From Brucella pecoris (GTDB lineage: Bacteria > Pseudomonadota > Alphaproteobacteria > Rhizobiales > Rhizobiaceae): a stretch of DNA of 64,000 nt. The position numbers and the translations under genes are program-made. The stretch covers positions 219,807 through 283,806 of the forward strand of contig NZ_VEWK01000005.1 in NCBI RefSeq assembly GCF_006376675.1. The letters are read 5' to 3'. Below the pieces are notes generated by a model that ran no database searches, had not been told where the DNA came from, and saw only the letters and a program-made list of their open reading frames with translations. Position 1 is the stretch's first letter. Every line of letters starts with the position of its first letter. Below, one piece after another: positions 59,871 through 64,000 of this stretch.

Positions 59871-60518
59871 ATGAGCGATGTTGCTGAGGCAAGAACCGGT
59901 CTGATCATTGGCGCCGATGGAGCGACGCGCTGCTTCTGGCCGGGCGAATTACCCGATTATCTTGCCTATCATGACAATGAGTGGGGCGTGCCGGTCTCCA
60001 ATGATCACCGGCTGTTCGAAAAGATCTGTCTGGAAGGGTTTCAGTCAGGCTTGTCGTGGCTCACGATCTTGCGCAAGCGCGAGAATTTTCGGGCGGCTTT
60101 CGACGGCTTCGATTTCCGCCGTGTCGCGCAATATGACGACAAGGACGTGGAGCGTCTTTTGGCCGATAAAGGCATTGTGCGCCATCGCGGCAAGATCGAA
60201 TCTACAATCAACAATGCCAAGCGCGCCATTGCGCTGGTTGAAGAGAAGGGGTCGCTGGCGACTTATTTCTGGTCTTTCGAGCCTGATGCAAAAGATCGCC
60301 CTCCAGTCGTAGACTACCCAACTCTGATTGCCAATCCGAAGACTGAGACGTCCATCCGCATCTCCAAGGATCTGAAGAAACGTGGCTGGTCATTCGTTGG
60401 ACCGACGACGGTTTATGCATTCATGCAAGCCATGGGGCTGGTGAATGACCATATTGAAGGTTGTCACTGTCGGGGAACCATTGAAAAATTGCGACAGAGT
60501 TTCAAACGACCCAGCTAG
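59871..60518 (+). CDS. tag: DNA-3-methyladenine glycosylase I
   Basis: 215 residues; GGGAGG lies seven bases before the ATG. Zinc ligands fit the Tag pattern: Cys in TRCFWPG, His in YHDNEWGVP, and His/Cys in VNDHIEGCHCR. The HhH-type core contains LFEKICLEGFQSGLSWLTIL and VGPTTVYAFMQAMGLV. Removes 3-methyladenine from alkylated DNA. About 20 residues longer at the N terminus than E. coli Tag. Confidence 0.95.
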   Translation: MSDVAEARTGLIIGADGATRCFWPGELPDYLAYHDNEWGVPVSNDHRLFEKICLEGFQSGLSWLTILRKRENFRAAFDGFDFRRVAQYDDKDVERLLADKGIVRHRGKIESTINNAKRAIALVEEKGSLATYFWSFEPDAKDRPPVVDYPTLIANPKTETSIRISKDLKKRGWSFVGPTTVYAFMQAMGLVNDHIEGCHCRGTIEKLRQSFKRPS

Positions 60519-60583
60519 AGCAGCGATTGCTAAGCCGCATCATTTCTGCCAGAAACATCCATCTTTGAGTATGGGAGACGATC

Positions 60584-61201
60584 ATGGATTTGGTGTCGTT
60601 GATGGCATTTGCCGGTATTCTGGTTGTTGCGGCAGGCACGCCGGGCCCGAATGTCGGCGCATTGGTGGCGCGTGTCATCAGCCGTGGCCACAAGGGCGTC
60701 TTTCCATTCATGTTCGGTCTGTGGCTCGGTGATGCTATCTGGCTTTCACTCGCAGTCTGGGGACTGGCCGCGCTGGCCAATACTTTTCACACCGCGTTCC
60801 TCGTACTCAAGTATGTAGGTGTTGCTTATCTAGTTTATCTTTCCTGGAAGATGTGGATCGCACCGGTAGACGAAGTTGCGGATGAAAACGCCATTCCTGG
60901 TCAAGGAGAAGCTGGAAGGCTTTTCCTGAGCGCGCTGGCGATTACACTTGGTAATCCGAAGATCATGGTTTTCTACCTCGCCATCCTGCCGACGGTGGTC
61001 GACATCACCCACGTTTCCCTTGTTGGCTGGGCCGAATTGCTGTTGGTCATGTTTGCCGTTCTTGCCGCAGTCGATACCGCATGGGTAGTGCTTGCAGCGC
61101 AGGCTCGACGGTTTCTTCGCAGTCCGCGTATGATGCGGATTGCCAACAGAACCAGCGCAGGAATGATGGCAGGTGCTGCCGTCGCCATTGCGACACGCTG
61201 A
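60584..61201 (+). CDS. LysE/RhtB-family exporter
   Basis: 205 residues, six helices. VVAAGTPGPNVGALVARVIS is the RhtB signature, and ITLGNPKIMVFYLAILP the conserved GNPK motif. Exports an amino acid such as homoserine or threonine; the substrate is not readable. A different subgroup from the ArgO-like protein at 16890. Confidence 0.88.
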   Translation: MDLVSLMAFAGILVVAAGTPGPNVGALVARVISRGHKGVFPFMFGLWLGDAIWLSLAVWGLAALANTFHTAFLVLKYVGVAYLVYLSWKMWIAPVDEVADENAIPGQGEAGRLFLSALAITLGNPKIMVFYLAILPTVVDITHVSLVGWAELLLVMFAVLAAVDTAWVVLAAQARRFLRSPRMMRIANRTSAGMMAGAAVAIATR

Positions 61202-61243
61202 GCAGGCTTCCTGCACTTGCCGCAACGGGCTTGATCGGTTAGG

Positions 61244-61274
61244 AAACCGGCAATGGGTTTGCTGCCGGTTTTTT
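61244..61274 (+). terminator. terminator after the RhtB-type gene
   Basis: AAACCGGCA (61244-61252), loop, TGCCGGTTTTTT (61263-61274), 40 bases before hisS. Confidence 0.88.
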
Positions 61275-61314
61275 CCGGCATGTATTGTACATATTTAGCG
61301 ATCAGGCAGGAAAA

Positions 61315-62823
61315 ATGGCCGATAAAGCGGACAAGATGAAGGCGCGGTTGCCGCGCGGGTTTGTCGATCGGGTTCCGGACGACTTGCGCGCCGCCGAAAA
61401 GATGATGGCGACCATCCGCGAAGTCTATGACCTCTATGGCTTTGAGCCGGTGGAAACGCCGCTTGTCGAATATACGGACGCGCTTGGTAAGTTTCTTCCG
61501 GATCAGGACCGTCCGAACGAAGGCGTGTTTTCGTTTCAGGACGACGATGAGCAGTGGCTGTCGCTGCGCTACGATTTGACAGCACCGCTGGCGCGCTATT
61601 TCGCCGAGAATTTCGAACAGCTACCGAAGCCTTATCGCAGCTATCGCAATGGTTGGGTGTTCCGCAACGAGAAGCCCGGTCCGGGCCGCTTCCGTCAGTT
61701 CATGCAGTTCGACGCCGATACGGTCGGTGCACCGAACGTCTCCGCTGATGCCGAAATGTGCATGATGATGGCCGACACGCTGGAACGCCTTGGCATTAAA
61801 CGCGGTGATTATGTTATCCGCGTTAACAACCGAAAGGTTCTGGACGGCGTGCTGGATGCCATCGGCCTTGAAGGCGAGGGCAATGCCGCGAAGCGCCTGA
61901 ACGTACTGCGCGCCATCGACAAGCTCGACAAGTTCGGCCCCGAAGGCGTGCGTCTTCTGCTTGGCAAGGGTCGCCTTGACGAAAGCGGCGATTTCACCAA
62001 GGGCGCAGAGCTGGCTGATGCTGCAATTGATAAGGTGCTGGCGTTCACCGCTGCAGGCGGTACGTCTGGAGCCGATACGATAGCCAATCTTCGTGCTGTC
62101 GTTGCAGGCAATGCCAAGGGTGAAGAAGGTGTCACCGAACTTGCCGACATGCAGGCGCTGTTCTCGGCAGGCGGTTATGATGGCCGTGTGAAGATCGACC
62201 CGTCTGTGGTGCGCGGCCTTGAATATTACACCGGCCCGGTTTTCGAAGCGGAGCTTCTGTTCGACGTGACCAATGAAGACGGCCAGAAGGTTGTGTTCGG
62301 TTCGGTCGGTGGCGGCGGTCGCTATGACGGTCTGGTGTCGCGTTTCCGCGGCGAGCCGGTTCCGGCCACAGGCTTCTCCATCGGAGTTTCGCGCCTGATG
62401 ACGGCGCTGAAAAACCTCGGCAAGCTGGATGTGTCCGATGCCGTCGGCCCGGTGGTCGTGCTTGTGATGGACAAGGACACGGAAAGCCTCGGTCGCTATC
62501 AGAAGATGGTCTCCGATCTGCGCCAGCAGGGCATCCGCGCTGAAATGTATGTCGGCGGGTCCGGCATGAAGGCGCAGATGAAATATGCCGACCGTCGAGA
62601 TGCGCCATGCGTGATCATTCAGGGCTCGCAGGAGCGCGAAGCCGGTGAAGTGCAGATCAAGGATCTGGTCGAAGGCAAGCGTCTTTCCGCCGAGATCGAG
62701 GACAATGTGACCTGGCGCGAGAGCCGTCCGGCGCAGATCACCGTCAAGGAAGACGGCCTGGTCGAAGTGGTTCGAGAAATTCTCAGCAGTCAGGCGCAGG
62801 ACCGCGCTCAAGCCGCAAAGTGA
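61315..62823 (+). CDS. hisS: histidyl-tRNA synthetase
   Basis: 502 residues from ATG 61315 with AGGA four bases upstream. Class II motifs: [12 protein letters not shown] (motif 1 region), [20 protein letters not shown] (motif 2) and the histidine-binding [16 protein letters not shown], motif 3 near [11 protein letters not shown]-terminal anticodon-binding domain ([20 protein letters not shown]). This alphaproteobacterial type has an extra internal segment relative to E. coli HisS. In operon with hisZ and hisG. Confidence 0.96.
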   Translation: MADKADKMKARLPRGFVDRVPDDLRAAEKMMATIREVYDLYGFEPVETPLVEYTDALGKFLPDQDRPNEGVFSFQDDDEQWLSLRYDLTAPLARYFAENFEQLPKPYRSYRNGWVFRNEKPGPGRFRQFMQFDADTVGAPNVSADAEMCMMMADTLERLGIKRGDYVIRVNNRKVLDGVLDAIGLEGEGNAAKRLNVLRAIDKLDKFGPEGVRLLLGKGRLDESGDFTKGAELADAAIDKVLAFTAAGGTSGADTIANLRAVVAGNAKGEEGVTELADMQALFSAGGYDGRVKIDPSVVRGLEYYTGPVFEAELLFDVTNEDGQKVVFGSVGGGGRYDGLVSRFRGEPVPATGFSIGVSRLMTALKNLGKLDVSDAVGPVVVLVMDKDTESLGRYQKMVSDLRQQGIRAEMYVGGSGMKAQMKYADRRDAPCVIIQGSQEREAGEVQIKDLVEGKRLSAEIEDNVTWRESRPAQITVKEDGLVEVVREILSSQAQDRAQAAK

Positions 62824-62831
62824 TCGGAACC

Positions 62832-63962
62832 ATGGCCGCAACGCGCACATCGCCGGTTTTCAACGCGCTTCGCACAGAGCTTGACGCGCGCGATGCCGAT
62901 CTGGTGGAAATACCGCTGATCCAGCCTGCTGATCCGTTTCTGGATATGGCCGGCGAGGATTTGCGCCGTCGTATTTTCCTCACTGAAAACGAAAATGGCG
63001 ACAGCCTGTGCCTACGGCCGGAATTCACCATACCGGTGTGTCGCAACCATATTGCGCTCAACGCTGCGACACCGAAGCGTTATGCTTATCTGGGTGAAGT
63101 GTTTCGGCAGCGTCGTGACGGCGCGGCTGAATTCCTTCAGGCTGGCATCGAGGATCTGGGTGCTGCCGATGAGGCGGCGTCGGATGCGCGCTCGATTGCC
63201 GATGCGCTTTCCTGTGTTCGCTCCGTCGCGCCACAAGCCGGGCTTGATATCGTTCTGGGCGATCAGTCGGTCTTTGCCGGAATGCTCAAGGCGCTCGGTC
63301 TGCCACAAGGCTGGCGCAAGAAGCTGTTGCGTTCCTTCGGTGACGCGCATTCCATGCAACTGGCTCTGGCTGAACTGACGGGCGCTAAGCTGCGCGACGC
63401 ACTGCCAGAAACACTTGCCGTTCTGGTCGCCGAAGGTGACGAAGCAGGTCTCGCGCGCAAGCTTGAAACGGAAATGCTGGAAGCTGGCATTTCGCCGGGC
63501 GCCGGTCGTTCCCCTGCGGAAATCGCCCGCCGCCTGATCGAAAAGGAAGATCTGGCCGCCACGCGGTTCCCCGCTTCGGCGCTCGATCTGCTCAAGCAGT
63601 TTCTGGAAACACATGTCACGCTCGATTCCGCATCGGTGACATTGCGTGCCTTTGCCTCCGAAAATGCGCTGGATCTTGGTGCTGTGCTTCAGAAATTCGA
63701 AGCCCGAGCCGAGGCGATTGCCGCTGCTGGCATCAAGACCGGCGATATCGTCTATGATGCGTCGTTCGGGCGTCCGCTCGATTATTATACCGGCCTTGTC
63801 TACGAAATCCGTGCCGCTGGCGTGGAAAAGGATGCGGTTCTGGCTGGTGGTGGCCGCTACGACAGGCTTTTGACCATGCTTGGCGCTGCCGAAAACATTC
63901 CCGGCGTCGGCTTCTCGATCTGGCTGGACCGGCTTCAGGCATTGGCGGGAGCAACGAAATGA
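62832..63962 (+). CDS. hisZ: ATP phosphoribosyltransferase regulatory subunit
   Basis: 376 residues from ATG 62832, the length known for Brucella HisZ; a GTG at 62820 overlapping the hisS stop is the alternative. HisS-like fold without the anticodon domain: [34 protein letters not shown] and [15 protein letters not shown]. Forms the hetero-octamer with short-form HisG and gives histidine feedback control. Overlaps hisG by four bases. Confidence 0.96.
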   Translation: MAATRTSPVFNALRTELDARDADLVEIPLIQPADPFLDMAGEDLRRRIFLTENENGDSLCLRPEFTIPVCRNHIALNAATPKRYAYLGEVFRQRRDGAAEFLQAGIEDLGAADEAASDARSIADALSCVRSVAPQAGLDIVLGDQSVFAGMLKALGLPQGWRKKLLRSFGDAHSMQLALAELTGAKLRDALPETLAVLVAEGDEAGLARKLETEMLEAGISPGAGRSPAEIARRLIEKEDLAATRFPASALDLLKQFLETHVTLDSASVTLRAFASENALDLGAVLQKFEARAEAIAAAGIKTGDIVYDASFGRPLDYYTGLVYEIRAAGVEKDAVLAGGGRYDRLLTMLGAAENIPGVGFSIWLDRLQALAGATK

Positions 63963-64000
63963 GCGTTACACTGGCATTGCCGTCCAAGGGCCGGCTGAAG
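63959..64000 (+). CDS. hisG: ATP phosphoribosyltransferase catalytic subunit (5' end only)
   Basis: Fourteen codons, [14 protein letters not shown], cut by the window end. The LALPSKGRL start is typical of HisG. ATGA overlap with hisZ shows coupling; presence of hisZ implies the short HisG form. First step of histidine synthesis. Confidence 0.9.
   Translation, partial: MSVTLALPSKGRLK

Noticed and set aside
61621..62850. 409-residue minus-strand frame antisense to hisS
   Set aside because: Histidine- and arginine-rich shadow with no recognisable motif; hisS is certain on the plus strand.

Overview
The window reads as chromosomal DNA of an alphaproteobacterium in the Brucella/Ochrobactrum group of the Hyphomicrobiales. 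This rests on the gene content (minCDE, hisS-hisZ-hisG, plant-type gshA, a DUF1127 gene, an ESAT-6-like secreted protein of the type named in Brucella genomes), on roughly 100-bp palindromic intergenic repeats resembling the Brucella Bru-RS elements, and on small RNAs with CUCCUCCC loops of the rhizobial 'cuckoo' (suhB/ar14) type. No phage, transposase, plasmid replication gene or CRISPR array was seen. The species assignment is recognition from memory, not a search.

Layout. (1) 1-3823: end of an FCD regulator, then asnO-ngg for the osmoprotectant N-acetylglutaminylglutamine amide, behind a possible general-stress (EcfG) promoter. (2) 4088-11392: a tight five-gene operon (HAD-UbiA fusion, DprE1-like oxidase, small flippase-like protein, extended SDR, class III aminotransferase) facing a convergent GT-C-like membrane protein. 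It resembles the mycobacterial decaprenyl-phosphate-arabinose pathway but carries an aminotransferase. (3) 11393-13198: 1.8 kb without ordinary genes, holding two divergent copies of one module: a purine-rich leader ending in a terminator, then a promoter and a three-hairpin anti-Shine-Dalgarno RNA. (4) 13199-15261: minCDE between palindromic repeats. (5) 15880-17498: argP/argO-like pair.

(6) 17679-23463: an NMT1-type ABC importer with a two-in-one permease, bracketed by two paralogous 5-formyl-THF cyclo-ligase-like genes, with a divergent RpiR regulator and a palindromic operator. (7) 23473-26399: FAD monooxygenase with a possible attenuator, a secreted small protein and a DMT transporter. 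(8) 26739-36043: Dpp-type peptide importer interleaved with an amidohydrolase, RidA and a SelA-like PLP enzyme, plus an IclR regulator; probably one import-and-degradation system. (9) 36051-43051: DUF4239 protein, TerC, tRNA-Gln, DUF1127, LysR, xseA and an L,D-transpeptidase. (10) 43112-49949: gshA, rsmE, a MarR-controlled Aae-type efflux operon and a glutamine amidotransferase.

(11) 50205-53398: small proteins, a phosphatase coupled to an FCD regulator, and a LysR. (12) 53598-57654: glcDEF glycolate oxidase behind a perfect palindrome. (13) 57705-64000: aldo-keto reductase, second L,D-transpeptidase, 3-methyladenine glycosylase, LysE-family exporter, then hisS-hisZ-hisG running off the end.

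Most of the window is ordinary core and accessory metabolism. The parts most worth a second look are the paired anti-SD RNA modules near 11.5-12.4 kb and the polyprenyl-pentose cassette immediately before them.
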